35,705 bases of DNA, from the NCBI GenBank assembly GCA_014859375.1, contig JACUUH010000023.1, forward strand, positions 1-35,705. The letters run 5' to 3'. The position numbers were made by a program, and so were the translations under genes. The notes under the pieces are model-generated. The model was given only the letters and a program-made list of their open reading frames with translations. It made no database searches and was not told the origin of the DNA. Below are positions 1 through 9,984 of this stretch, piece after piece (positions within the stretch are counted from its first letter, which is position 1; each line of letters opens with the position of its first letter). Source of the stretch: Gammaproteobacteria bacterium. GTDB taxonomy: Bacteria > Pseudomonadota > Gammaproteobacteria > Nitrosococcales > Methylophagaceae.

Positions 1-22
1 GCCGCTAAAAAAAAGGTGCTGG

Positions 23-52
23 ATGGCTGTGCTTATCCAGAACTGAGGTTAA
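23..52 (-). repeat. 30-bp dispersed repeat, copy A
   Basis: Read on the minus strand this 30-bp stretch begins TTAACCTCAGTTCTGGATAA and is identical to 27552-27581 on the plus strand. More diverged relatives with the core AACCTGAATCnnGGATAAG lie at 26303-26322 and 27482-27502. It lies downstream of secF. No transposase is adjacent, so it is a dispersed element or the remnant end of an insertion sequence. Confidence 0.6.
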
Positions 53-62
53 TTATAATCAG

Positions 63-1013
63 TTAAACCTGACTGCCATCTTCGTTAATTTGTTGATTTT
101 CATCTTTGTCAGGCGGCAATAAATCAGCTTTACTCACCCCCATTGCTAGCACAGTATTACTTGCGATATATATAGACGAATAGGTTCCAATTACAATACC
201 AAAAAGCAGGGCAATAGCAAAATCATGGATAACTTCACCACCAAATACAAACAATGACATAACCACAAGTAATGTCGTTAATGATGTCACGATGGTACGA
301 CTTAAGGTGTCGTTTAACGCTAGATTAACTATCTCCTCTGATCCGCCTTTACGCATGCGTAAAAAGGTTTCCCTGATTCTATCAAAGACCACAATGGTGT
401 CATTTAACGAATAACCTATGATGGCTAATATTGCCGCTAAAACCGTCAGATCAAAATCAAGTTGCAAGATAGAAAAGAAACCTAAAGTAATAATAACGTC
501 ATGTACCAATGCCACAACCGAACCAATCGCAAAACGATATTCGAAGCGTAAAGACACATAGATCAAAATACCGATCAAAGCATAAAGCATTGCTAGGCTG
601 CCCTGCTCAGTTAACTCTTCACCTACTTGTGGGCCAACAAACTCAACTCGGCGTATGTCAATTGCTGTGTCGTGTTGCACCTGCAACATTGCAACTACGT
701 TATTACTGAGCTCTGCCATATTGGCAGTTTCGACCACAGGAAGACGAATTAACACATCATAAATAGAACCAAAATTCTGAACCACAGCGCGATCATAGTT
801 TGCCGCTTCTAACATCGCTCGAATTTTGTTTAAGTCAGCCTCTTCCTGGTAGGCAAGCTCAATCATAGTGCCACCAGTAAAGTCGATACCAAAATTGAGA
901 CCTTGCGTGAACAATGATGTGACTGATGCAATGATTAACATTGCTGAGAATAGTGCCGCAATTTTGCGTTTTCCCATGAAATTAAACTGTGTTTTTTCTT
1001 TTAAGAATTGCAT
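63..1013 (-). CDS. secF: Protein translocase subunit SecF
   Basis: SecF partners SecD in the inner membrane and supports Sec-dependent export using the proton gradient. The protein carries the family signature GIDFTGGT after the first membrane segment and a C-terminal bundle of membrane helices with the SLNDTIVVFDRIRE motif. The frame is open to an ATG at 1058 inside secD, but that codon has no Shine-Dalgarno sequence. The ATG at 1013 follows AAGGTACCTGAC and gives 316 residues, close to the usual 300-325, so I chose it. It lies 11 nt after the secD stop, in the conserved yajC-secD-secF order. Nothing looks damaged. Confidence 0.95.
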   Translation of the reverse strand: MQFLKEKTQFNFMGKRKIAALFSAMLIIASVTSLFTQGLNFGIDFTGGTMIELAYQEEADLNKIRAMLEAANYDRAVVQNFGSIYDVLIRLPVVETANMAELSNNVVAMLQVQHDTAIDIRRVEFVGPQVGEELTEQGSLAMLYALIGILIYVSLRFEYRFAIGSVVALVHDVIITLGFFSILQLDFDLTVLAAILAIIGYSLNDTIVVFDRIRETFLRMRKGGSEEIVNLALNDTLSRTIVTSLTTLLVVMSLFVFGGEVIHDFAIALLFGIVIGTYSSIYIASNTVLAMGVSKADLLPPDKDENQQINEDGSQV

Positions 1014-1023
1014 GTCAGGTACC

Positions 1024-2877
1024 TTAAATTGATAACGTTGGACGTGTTTTATGTCCATAGATCACATTGACCAAAGAACGTGTACCCATAATCGCTGTAA
1101 ACATAGAGGTCAAAATACCCAACGATAAGGTCACTGCGAAACCTTTGATTGAACCTGTGCCAAAACCAAATAACACAATCGCGGCGATCAACGTTGTCAC
1201 GTTGGCATCAGCAATGGTTGAAAATGCTTTTTCATAACCAGCCTTGATACTGGCTTGAGGACTGTTTCCTACACGAAGTTCTTCTCTAATCCGTTCAAAG
1301 ATCAAGACATTGGCATCAACAGCCATACCTACCGTTAGCACGATACCTGCGATACCAGGCAAGGTTAATGTTGCCTGTAACATCGATAATAAAGCAACAA
1401 CTAACACTAGATTTGCGGCTAAAGCAAGGTTGGCTATTCCACCAAACACGCGATACCACACCACCATAAAAACCAGAACAAATGCAAAGCCAATCATGAC
1501 CGAAGCAAAACCTTGATCGATATTGTCCTGCCCAAGGCTTGGACCGACCGTGCGTTCTTCCACAATTTCAATCGGTGCTGCTAATGCACCGGCACGAAGT
1601 AATAATGCTAAATCACGGGCTTCGGTGGTTGAATCTAGCCCTGTAATTTGGAACTTTTTACTTAATTGGTCACGAATGGTTGCAACATTAATAACTTCAG
1701 GTAACTGACGACGTATTTTAACCATTTCACCATTAACTTGACGTGTTTCAGTTTTCGACTCAATAAACACGACCGCCATTGGATTACCAATATTGTCACG
1801 GGTGGCATTGCTAAATGCACGTGCGCCTTTACCATCCAGGGTAATTGATACAGCAGGCGAACCAGATTGCGAATCCAATGTAGATGCCGCATTAATAATA
1901 TGTTCACCGGTTAGCATGACTCGTTTATTCAACAAATATGGTCTGCCATCACGGTGATAATATAATTGTGAGCCCGCTGGTACACGACCATTAATCGCGT
2001 CTTGCACATCATGTTCAAAATCAACTAGACGAAACTCAAGTGTTGCCGTTGCACCCAGAATTTTTTTGGCTTGAGCCGTATCCTGCACACCTGGTAACTG
2101 AACAACAATTCGACTTTCACCTTGTTGCTGTACGGTTGGTTCGGCAACGCCTAATTCGTTGATACGATTGCGTAAGGTAATAATATTTTGTTGTAAGGCC
2201 AGTGATTGCGTTTCACGCAAAGCGACTTTAGTTAATGTAGCATTTAATGATGGCGTACCATTGTCATCAATTGCTTCCAATTGCAATTGATTGTATTCCC
2301 TTGCCATTTTTGCCTCAGCTAGATCACGATCTTCAGCAGTTCTAAACTCAAGCTTAACCTTATCAGAGTCAATCGCTATGTTCTTGTAACGAATTTTTTC
2401 ATCACGTAACAGTGTTCTAAAGTCGCTGGCATAACCATTTAAAGCTAAGCTCACAGCCGCATCCATATCAACTTCCATCAAGAAATGAACACCGCCTCGC
2501 AAATCCAAACCTAAATTCATAGGTTTTGCACCTAATGCACTTAGCCATGAGGGTGTTGTCGGTGCCAGATTCAAAGCAACAATATAATTGTCTGTTAATG
2601 AGCTTGATAACACATCTTTTGCTTTTAGCTGGGTTTCACCATCAGCAAACCTAACCAGCAAACGATCGTCATCAAGCTCTGCACGTTTATAACTAATTGA
2701 CTGAGCTTGTAGTGCTTTTTCAACATCCGCCATCAAAGCCAAGTCTACTTTGGCATTTCTACTGGCAGATACTTGCACAGCGGGATCATCTTCAAATAGA
2801 TTCGGTAGCGCAAACACAGCACCAATCACAATAATTGCGATGATTAACAAATTTTTCCACATGGGATAATGGTTCAT
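1024..2877 (-). CDS. secD: Protein translocase subunit SecD
   Basis: Large RND-like subunit of the SecDF-YajC accessory complex. The 617-residue length matches gammaproteobacterial SecD (about 615). Visible are an N-terminal membrane anchor (about residues 8-26), the GLDLRGGVHFLMEVD motif after it, a long periplasmic region, and a C-terminal six-helix block with GMAVDANVLIFERIREE. The start codon at 2877 follows a GGATATCC-type purine stretch. It sits between yajC and secF in the same direction and is almost certainly co-transcribed with them. Confidence 0.97.
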   Translation of the reverse strand: MNHYPMWKNLLIIAIIVIGAVFALPNLFEDDPAVQVSASRNAKVDLALMADVEKALQAQSISYKRAELDDDRLLVRFADGETQLKAKDVLSSSLTDNYIVALNLAPTTPSWLSALGAKPMNLGLDLRGGVHFLMEVDMDAAVSLALNGYASDFRTLLRDEKIRYKNIAIDSDKVKLEFRTAEDRDLAEAKMAREYNQLQLEAIDDNGTPSLNATLTKVALRETQSLALQQNIITLRNRINELGVAEPTVQQQGESRIVVQLPGVQDTAQAKKILGATATLEFRLVDFEHDVQDAINGRVPAGSQLYYHRDGRPYLLNKRVMLTGEHIINAASTLDSQSGSPAVSITLDGKGARAFSNATRDNIGNPMAVVFIESKTETRQVNGEMVKIRRQLPEVINVATIRDQLSKKFQITGLDSTTEARDLALLLRAGALAAPIEIVEERTVGPSLGQDNIDQGFASVMIGFAFVLVFMVVWYRVFGGIANLALAANLVLVVALLSMLQATLTLPGIAGIVLTVGMAVDANVLIFERIREELRVGNSPQASIKAGYEKAFSTIADANVTTLIAAIVLFGFGTGSIKGFAVTLSLGILTSMFTAIMGTRSLVNVIYGHKTRPTLSI

Positions 2878-2942
2878 TTCTGGATATCCTAATCGCTAAA
2901 ACAGTAAGTACGTTAAATATTAGAATTTAACATTCCCTGCTT

Positions 2943-3269
2943 TTATAGCTTTTTCAATGTGCCTTTTGGCAAAACTGAATTGATTGATTCACGACGCACC
3001 TTGACTTCGATGTTTTCTGCAAGTTGCACAGAAATTGCATTTTCATTGATGCTCACGATCTTGCCCATCAAACCGCCATCAGTCACGATCTCATCACCTT
3101 TAGTCAGGCTTTCTTGCATTGCACGGTGTTGTTTTGCTTTTTTAGATTGAGGACGAATTAACATAAAGTAAAACAATACTAATAAAACAACAGGAAAAGC
3201 AAAGTCCATAATACCAGGCGTTGCAGCTTCACCAGCGGCATAGGCAGGAGAAATTAAAAAGTCAAACAT
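2943..3269 (-). CDS. yajC: Preprotein translocase accessory subunit YajC
   Basis: Small single-pass inner-membrane protein that associates with SecDF. At 108 residues it has the standard length. There is one hydrophobic helix (about residues 20-38), followed by the typical RPQSKKAKQH basic cluster and a C-terminal soluble domain with GDEIVTDGGLMGKI. It lies between tgt and secD, which is the classical order in Gammaproteobacteria. Confidence 0.95.
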   Translation of the reverse strand: MFDFLISPAYAAGEAATPGIMDFAFPVVLLVLFYFMLIRPQSKKAKQHRAMQESLTKGDEIVTDGGLMGKIVSINENAISVQLAENIEVKVRRESINSVLPKGTLKKL

Positions 3270-3335
3270 GTCTCAATACTCATTGATTAAAAAGAATCGA
3301 ATTATGCCACAGGCAGGGGCTAACGTCATGATTGC

Positions 3336-4448
<1,113 letters not shown>

Positions 4449-4475
4449 CTAAAAATTGCCGGCAAAGAATACCAC

Positions 4476-4497
4476 TTTCAGCACAATAGAGCTGAAA
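4476..4497. promoter_or_regulatory. Inverted repeat between tgt and pyrF
   Basis: TTTCAGC and GCTGAAA form a 7-bp inverted repeat around an 8-nt AT-rich centre, inside the 88-bp space between the divergent tgt and pyrF starts. It could be an operator or a transcript hairpin. No known regulator consensus is recognised. Confidence 0.3.
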
Positions 4498-4530
4498 CTA
4501 ACGCATAATTCGACCACTTAAGGTAGGATC

Positions 4531-5253
4531 ATGTCATCACTATTTAGATGGAAACACCCAATGTCTGATTCAAAAATCATCGTTGCTTTAGATTATCCAA
4601 CTGCCGATGCCGCCTTATCACTCGCACAACAACTTGACCCACAGCGTTGTAAATTAAAAGTAGGTAAAGAGCTTTTCACCCGTTCAGGTCCTGCAGTAGT
4701 TGAGTCTTTGGTTAAACAAGGTTTTGATATTTTCCTTGATTTAAAATATCACGACATCCCCAATACTGTAGCCAAGGCCTGTGCTGCCGCTGCTGATTTA
4801 GGTGTATGGATGATGAATGTACATACATTAGGTGGTAGCGCGATGATGGAAGCTGCGCGTGATGCCATTGGTAATCACGCCGATCGCCCATTTTTAATTG
4901 GCGTCACCCTATTAACAAGCATGGATCAACACACATTTAATCAAATTGGTTTACAAGGCTCTATCCCTGAAACAGTAGTTCGGCTTGCTAATTTAGCAAA
5001 ACAAAGTGGTTTGGATGGCGTTGTCTGTTCTGCCCAAGAAGCCCCAATTCTCCGCGCGCAACACGGTGCAGACTTCCAGTTAGTGACACCTGGCATTCGC
5101 CCTGCTGATAGTGAACAAGGCGATCAACATCGTACAATGACGCCTCAACAAGCAATCGCTGCGGGTAGTAGCTACCTTGTAATAGGTCGCCCAATTACCG
5201 GTGCGGCCATTCCTATGGTCGCATTAGAACAAATAGAACAAGCATTAAATTGA
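4531..5253 (+). CDS. pyrF: Orotidine 5'-phosphate decarboxylase
   Basis: Converts OMP to UMP in the last step of pyrimidine synthesis. The catalytic [10 protein letters not shown] segment (DxKxxD) and the phosphate-binding VTPGIRP segment are intact, in a TIM barrel of about 230 residues. Two starts are possible. The ATG at 4531 follows AAGGTAGGATC, a good ribosome-binding site. The ATG at 4561 ([12 protein letters not shown]) matches the usual N-terminus better but has a weaker site. I kept the upstream one. Transcription probably continues through the small ORF at 5436 to the terminator at 5631. Confidence 0.95.
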   Translation: MSSLFRWKHPMSDSKIIVALDYPTADAALSLAQQLDPQRCKLKVGKELFTRSGPAVVESLVKQGFDIFLDLKYHDIPNTVAKACAAAADLGVWMMNVHTLGGSAMMEAARDAIGNHADRPFLIGVTLLTSMDQHTFNQIGLQGSIPETVVRLANLAKQSGLDGVVCSAQEAPILRAQHGADFQLVTPGIRPADSEQGDQHRTMTPQQAIAAGSSYLVIGRPITGAAIPMVALEQIEQALN

Positions 5254-5435
5254 TATGCTTACACTGTCAAAATATCAGCAGTGATAAAACGCTTGTAATT
5301 TGTCAGCAACACCTTAAAACTGCTACCTTTTGACTATAAAACACCCGTTTAATTTAGCCACTTGAGCAGGATTTTCAGTATTACGGAGCAGACACTGATT
5401 ATAATCCGTGCGCTTGCAGTGTCATTATCGAAAGC

Positions 5436-5606
5436 GTGATAACACTGTATTTCTGGTATGTGGCGTTGGCGAGTCTGTTGTCACTTTTAATGTTGTGGGT
5501 GCTAATGTTTCTGATGTTATCAGTTAAGATGTGCGTAGAGTGGTATCAACAAAAATATAACCACGAAAATGAAACCATGAGTTCATGGAACTGGTTGCAT
5601 AAATAA
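5436..5606 (+). CDS. Putative single-pass small membrane protein (56 aa)
   Basis: Unrecognised. A GTG-initiated frame encodes 56 residues. The first 30 are almost entirely hydrophobic (LASLLSLLMLWVLMFLMLSV), then comes a polar, charged tail ending WNWLHK. This is the layout of a one-helix membrane protein with a cytoplasmic tail. The frame stays open upstream to 5358 without a normal start codon, and the ribosome-binding site (GAAAGC) is weak, so the true N-terminus is uncertain. It ends 24 nt before a strong plus-strand terminator, which supports a transcript here. An overlapping frame at 5408-5527 is an alternative reading. Confidence 0.45.
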   Translation: MITLYFWYVALASLLSLLMLWVLMFLMLSVKMCVEWYQQKYNHENETMSSWNWLHK

Positions 5607-5630
5607 TGTCGGTTCATTTAACCGTTTAGG

Positions 5631-5659
5631 GGGAAAGGCGTGTAAGCCTTTCCCTTTTT
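5631..5659 (+). terminator. Rho-independent terminator
   Basis: A 9-bp perfect stem GGGAAAGGC / GCCTTTCCC with a 6-nt loop is followed directly by five T on the plus strand. It ends the pyrF-side transcript and faces the convergent peroxidase gene. The minus strand lacks a T tract, so it acts mainly in one direction. Confidence 0.88.
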
Positions 5660-5673
5660 GGTAAGAATAGTGA

Positions 5674-6165
5674 CTATTTATTGTGTTTATCCAACGCCCG
5701 TTTAATATATTTCTCTAGCTTATGTGGTTTGGTAATCGGTGCAAAACGACTGATTGGTTTACCATCACGACCGATTAGGAATTTGGTGAAATTCCACTTT
5801 ATTTTATTGCCGATTAATCCTGGCAAAGCATGTCGCAAATAAGCAAAGAGCGGATGACTGTTTGGTCCATTAACATCAACTTTTTCAGTGATTAGAAAGT
5901 CAACCCCATAGTTGATCAGGCAGCCTTCAGAAATCACTTTGGCATCGCCCGGTTCTTGCTGACCAAACTGGTTGCAAGGTACCCCGATAATGACCAGCCC
6001 TTTATCTGCATAGTTGTGATGCAAAAGCTGGAGTCCTTCATATTGGGGCGTGAAGCCACACTGACTGGCAGTATTAACCAGCAAGATGACTTTGCCTTTA
6101 TATGAAGACAGATTGATATCCTCACCCTTTAGGCTCTTGATTGTAAAATCGTAAATTTGAGTCAT
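5674..6165 (-). CDS. Glutathione peroxidase family protein
   Basis: Thiol peroxidase of the glutathione peroxidase fold, BtuE-like, expected in the cytoplasm. The peroxidatic cysteine lies in NTASQCGFTPQY (Cys36 from the chosen start). GVPCNQFGQQEPG supplies the conserved Gln and the usual resolving-Cys region, and KWNFTKFLI holds the Trp-Asn pair. The frame is open to 6207, but the ATG at 6165 follows AAGGAATAGTGCT and gives a normal N-terminus (MTQIYDF), 163 residues. It is a Cys enzyme with no selenocysteine codon. It stands alone between a convergent terminator and a divergent radical SAM gene. Confidence 0.9.
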   Translation of the reverse strand: MTQIYDFTIKSLKGEDINLSSYKGKVILLVNTASQCGFTPQYEGLQLLHHNYADKGLVIIGVPCNQFGQQEPGDAKVISEGCLINYGVDFLITEKVDVNGPNSHPLFAYLRHALPGLIGNKIKWNFTKFLIGRDGKPISRFAPITKPHKLEKYIKRALDKHNK

Positions 6166-6271
6166 AGCACTATTCCTTGTCGCGACGAAAGCTAGAGTAT
6201 GTCGCATGCGGGTTAATTACGTAAGTTGATTTTAAGCTATGGTGTTGACTGAATTAAGCTAAAATAGTTCG

Positions 6272-7783
6272 ATGAAATCAAGCACCCCGATCATTCTCAC
6301 CACGCTTAATGCCCGTTATATGCATACTGCATTTGGTCTGCGTTATCTTTATGCCAACCTCGGCAACTTACAGCAACACGCTAAAATCATTGAGTTTACG
6401 ATTCAGGAATTACCAATCAATATTGTTGAACGCTTATTGTCTGAACAGCCCAAAATTATTGGTTTTAGTGTCTATATTTGGAATGTTGCTGAAGTCACTA
6501 AAACAGTGGCTATGCTTAAACAAATTGCACCTGAGCTTACGATTATTTTGGGTGGTCCTGAAGTCAGCCATTTTCCCGATATGCCTGCTGTCGCAAAGTT
6601 GGCCGATTATGTTATTTCTGGTCAGGGCGAGGCGACTTTGCCTGAATTGTGTCAACAACTTTTAGCTGGCGAACTACCTGAACAGAAGTTTATTGAAGCT
6701 AAGCCTTTACCACTTGAACAGTTGGTTTTACCTTATCGCTATTATGATGATGACGATATTCGTAATCGTCTGATTTATGTTGAGGCCTCACGTGGTTGCC
6801 CGTTTAAATGTGAGTTTTGTTTATCGGCTTTGGATAAAACAGCAACCGCATTTCCATTAGCGCCTTTTCTGACCGAAATGAATACGCTTTTAGATCGTGG
6901 GGTGCGTAATTTTAAATTTATTGATCGTACTTTTAATTTAAAAATCGCCACAAGCATTCAGATCCTGGAATTCTTCCTGGAACGAATGACTGATGATTTA
7001 TACCTGCACTTTGAAGTGGTGCCGGATCATCTTCCCGATAAATTAAAAGAGGTATTACAACGCTTTCCTGCCAATAGTTTACAGTTTGAAATTGGGGTTC
7101 AAACCTTTGATCCGGATATTCAGAACTTAATTAGCCGCAAGCAAAATAACCAAAAAACCAAAGAGAATATTGTTTGGTTACGCCAAAATACTGGCGCACA
7201 TTTACATACTGATCTGATTTTTGGTCTGCCAAGTGACACGCTTGAAAACTTTGCTGAGAGCTTTGATCAATTAGTCGCACTTAATCCACATGAAATTCAG
7301 TTAGGGATTTTAAAACGTTTGCGTGGTGCGCCAATCAACCGCCATACAGATGTATTTGAACTACGTTATAACCCTGAAGCGCCCTACAATATTTTGACCA
7401 ATAAAGATGTCGATTTTTCAGCAATGCAGCGCGTGAATCGCTTTGCTCGTTATTGGGATATGATTGGCAACTCGGGTCGATTTGCCAACACGCTTCCACT
7501 GATACTTGCAGACAAACCGTTTCAACGCTTTATGGCATTATCTGACAGCCTGCATTCTACCGAGGGTAGCACCTGGAAAATTGCCTTAAAACGTTTATTT
7601 GAATTGTTGTATCGGGTGATGACCGAAGACTTTAATTTACCATCACAGCAGGTTAAAGATCATTTAGCTGTAGATTATGAGCGCGCCAAACTGAAAGGGT
7701 TGCCAAGCTATGAAATGGCCGCACCTGTAGTTAAAACCAAGAAACAAGGTGTCGCCAACAAGCGGCAGCTAATGCACGGCTAG
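6272..7783 (+). CDS. B12-binding-type radical SAM protein (DUF4080-like)
   Basis: 503 residues. The N-terminal ~130 residues form a Rossmann-like B12-binding domain (PKIIGFSVYIWN and ILGGPEVSHFPD). The radical SAM cluster motif CPFKCEFC follows (Cys176, 180, 183) with EASRG before it. The HLHTDLIFGLPSDT segment is the late barrel strand typical of this superfamily, and the C-terminal ~150 residues resemble DUF4080 proteins. The substrate is unknown; cobalamin-binding radical SAM enzymes include methylases and rearrangement enzymes. No obvious partner gene is adjacent. I am sure of the superfamily, not of the reaction. Confidence 0.88.
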   Translation: MKSSTPIILTTLNARYMHTAFGLRYLYANLGNLQQHAKIIEFTIQELPINIVERLLSEQPKIIGFSVYIWNVAEVTKTVAMLKQIAPELTIILGGPEVSHFPDMPAVAKLADYVISGQGEATLPELCQQLLAGELPEQKFIEAKPLPLEQLVLPYRYYDDDDIRNRLIYVEASRGCPFKCEFCLSALDKTATAFPLAPFLTEMNTLLDRGVRNFKFIDRTFNLKIATSIQILEFFLERMTDDLYLHFEVVPDHLPDKLKEVLQRFPANSLQFEIGVQTFDPDIQNLISRKQNNQKTKENIVWLRQNTGAHLHTDLIFGLPSDTLENFAESFDQLVALNPHEIQLGILKRLRGAPINRHTDVFELRYNPEAPYNILTNKDVDFSAMQRVNRFARYWDMIGNSGRFANTLPLILADKPFQRFMALSDSLHSTEGSTWKIALKRLFELLYRVMTEDFNLPSQQVKDHLAVDYERAKLKGLPSYEMAAPVVKTKKQGVANKRQLMHG

Positions 7784-7843
7784 GCTAAAATCACACATAA
7801 TTTACGCTGAACCGAACCCTAGATGATGAGGTTGTTAAAAATT

Positions 7844-7911
7844 TCCGTCACCGCGAGGCTGGAAGCCGTCGCGATCTAGAATACAACGTGATTGCTTCGC
7901 TATCGCTGCCA
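7844..7911. repeat. Dispersed intergenic palindromic repeat
   Basis: The sequence CCGTCACCGCGAGGCTGGAA, then GCCGTCGCGATCTAG and GATTGCTTCGCTATCGCTGCC, resembles the widespread gammaproteobacterial intergenic repeats of the form GTCATCGCGAGG...GTCGCGATC...GATTGCTTCGCT. It lies between convergent genes, as such elements usually do, and may act as a bidirectional terminator or transcript stabiliser. Confidence 0.5.
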
Positions 7912-7957
7912 ATAACAAACTGATGCATTGCATGGATTGGTTAGTCTAAATCGCGTT

Positions 7958-8569
7958 TTAAACAATCAATTTTGCCAAGGTTTTAAACTCTGGATGTTTG
8001 GCATCACCCAACCATTCAAACAAGGCAGATTCGACATTGGTGATCACTACGCCAGAAGAACGCATACGTTGCAAGGCGTTGTATTGATTGGCTTTTGAGC
8101 GTGAACTGACCGCATCTTCCAGCACATAAACCTGATAGCCCTGACCCAATAAATCCAAAGCGGTTTGCAAAATACAAATATGGCTTTCCATTCCCGTTAA
8201 AATAACTTTATTGCGTCCAATCTGTTCAAGATGTTGCTTAAAGGCAGCTGACTGAACACATGAAAAGCAGGTTTTCTCAATAACAGGCACATCGGCAGCC
8301 AGCATTGTTGTTATATCAAATTCAGTAGGGCCAAGTCCGTTAGGGTATTGTTCTGTCACCATAACAGGGACAGATAACACATTAGCTGCTGCTAATAATA
8401 TCGACATTTGCTCAATAATACGCGAGCGCACACCATCAGGCATTGCTTGCATTAATCGTTGTTGAATATCAACGATTACAACTACGCTATTTTTTGCGTC
8501 TAATAATTCGACTTTTTTTTCTCCTATCCATTTTATTCTTATATATTTTACTGGTTTAGCTCTAACCAC
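7958..8569 (-). CDS. Isochorismatase-family cysteine hydrolase
   Basis: A YcaC-like amidohydrolase fold. The expected triad is present: Asp34 in VVIVDIQQRL, Lys99 in EKTCFSC and Cys132 in GMESHICILQTALDL. The substrate is unknown. The start is problematic. The only standard start codon before the conserved region is a GTG at 8569, inside the end of the tolC-like gene, with no ribosome-binding site. A good TAGGAG lies at about 8520-8525 but is followed by eight A and a GTC codon rather than a start. The real N-terminus is probably near VELLDAKN. A sequencing or slippage issue in the A tract is possible. Probably co-transcribed with the tolC-like gene. Confidence 0.85.
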   Translation of the reverse strand: MVRAKPVKYIRIKWIGEKKVELLDAKNSVVVIVDIQQRLMQAMPDGVRSRIIEQMSILLAAANVLSVPVMVTEQYPNGLGPTEFDITTMLAADVPVIEKTCFSCVQSAAFKQHLEQIGRNKVILTGMESHICILQTALDLLGQGYQVYVLEDAVSSRSKANQYNALQRMRSSGVVITNVESALFEWLGDAKHPEFKTLAKLIV

Positions 8570-9879
8570 TGATTGATTTGAACCAGATCATCAACAGAGA
8601 TAATACCTGCAGCTTGTTTCAAGCGAAGGCTAGACAAAATATAGTCATAGCGCGAGTTAGCATAATCACGTTTGGCACTAAATAAATCACGACGCACGTT
8701 TAATACATCCACCGTTGTACGCGTACCAACTTCGTAGCCCGCTTCTGTTGATTCTAATGCTTTTTCATTTGAAACGACGGCTTGTTTAAAGGCTTTAACA
8801 CGACTGATACCTGAAATCACACCGTTATACGCTTCTCGGCTTTGACGCACTATTGCGCGGCGTTGTTGCTCTTCATTTTGCATTGCCTGATCAAGGCGAT
8901 GACTGGCTTCACGGATCCGTGACATTACTCTGCCACCACTATAAATCGGCAAGTTAAATTGTAATCCAATACTTCTTTGTTGTGTTTTGCTACTGCCACT
9001 GAAATTACTATCACTTTGTGAATCAAAACTTTTTTGCGCAACCAGATCAAGGTTGGGGTAATGATCACTTTTTTGCAGTTCAATATTCTGTCTAGCACTA
9101 TCAACATTGCTACTAGCTATCATCAATGTCGGGTTCTGAATCAATGCAGTTTGACTCCACTGATCAATATCTAAAGGGTCGGGATTAACCAATGGCGAGT
9201 CACCATCCAGTTCTGATAAGGTATCAATATAACGGCCTGAGGTTTCGCGTAGTTGTTCCTTGGCATTGGCTAGGGTATTTTCTGCTTCAATCACTGAAGC
9301 ATGAGCTAAATCATAGGCAGCTTGCGATTCACTGACATCTGTAATTGTAGCCATACCAACATCGAAACGCTGTTGGGTTTGTTCTAATTGCTTGGCAATT
9401 GCCTCTCGCTCGGCCAGGGCAAAGGTCAAATCATCTTGAGTACTCAATACGCCAAAATAGCGTTCTGCCACTCTGACAACTAATGCCTGTAGTACCGATT
9501 CATAACTGGCATCAGCCTGTTCGATAGCAATATCAGCTTGATCTTTTTGTACATAATTATGTCGACGATACAAAGGTTGTACCAAGCTCAGTGTATAACC
9601 ATGATCGTTAAAATCTATATTACCACCAGTAAAACGTTGGGCAGATGACTCGGTTCGGACTTTTGTCGTGTTGGCAGTTAAATCCACTTGTGGTAGAAAA
9701 TTGGCATTAGCCTGATTTTCTAATTCACTCACGGCCTGTCGTGATGCTGCTTCCGCCAACAATTGCGGATCGCTCTGCAACGACATGTTATAAACCTCGA
9801 GCAGATTTTCAGCCCAAGCTACACTAGACAGGCTCAAAAAAGCGGATGTAATTAATGCACTAATGGCAATTTTTTTCAT
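8548..9879 (-). CDS. tolC: TolC family outer-membrane efflux protein
   Basis: Outer-membrane channel for type I secretion or tripartite efflux. A Sec signal peptide is clear (MKKIAISALITSAFLSLSSVAWA, cut before ENLLEV). The 443-residue length and the two internally similar helical repeats fit the family. LQFNLPIYSGGRV and VGTRTTVDVLNVRRDL are conserved TolC signatures. It follows the rhodanese and PCMT-like genes in the same direction, an arrangement I associate with gammaproteobacterial tolC loci. No inner-membrane pump is adjacent, so it is likely the general-purpose TolC, unlike the CzcC-type protein at 29622. Confidence 0.9.
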   Translation of the reverse strand: MKKIAISALITSAFLSLSSVAWAENLLEVYNMSLQSDPQLLAEAASRQAVSELENQANANFLPQVDLTANTTKVRTESSAQRFTGGNIDFNDHGYTLSLVQPLYRRHNYVQKDQADIAIEQADASYESVLQALVVRVAERYFGVLSTQDDLTFALAEREAIAKQLEQTQQRFDVGMATITDVSESQAAYDLAHASVIEAENTLANAKEQLRETSGRYIDTLSELDGDSPLVNPDPLDIDQWSQTALIQNPTLMIASSNVDSARQNIELQKSDHYPNLDLVAQKSFDSQSDSNFSGSSKTQQRSIGLQFNLPIYSGGRVMSRIREASHRLDQAMQNEEQQRRAIVRQSREAYNGVISGISRVKAFKQAVVSNEKALESTEAGYEVGTRTTVDVLNVRRDLFSAKRDYANSRYDYILSSLRLKQAAGIISVDDLVQINQWLELNQ

Positions 9880-9984
9880 ATTCCTTCCTTAGGCTTGCTT
9901 AATAGCTTTCTACAATTATTAATGAAATTCGACAGGGCAAGTTAGCATACCAACTATTCTTAAATGAAAAGTGAGTTTTTACTA

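Noticed and set aside
5408-5527. 39-aa GTG frame overlapping the small membrane protein frame
   Set aside because: It has no ribosome-binding site and no hydrophobic or domain pattern; the frame from 5436 reads through to the terminator and looks more protein-like.
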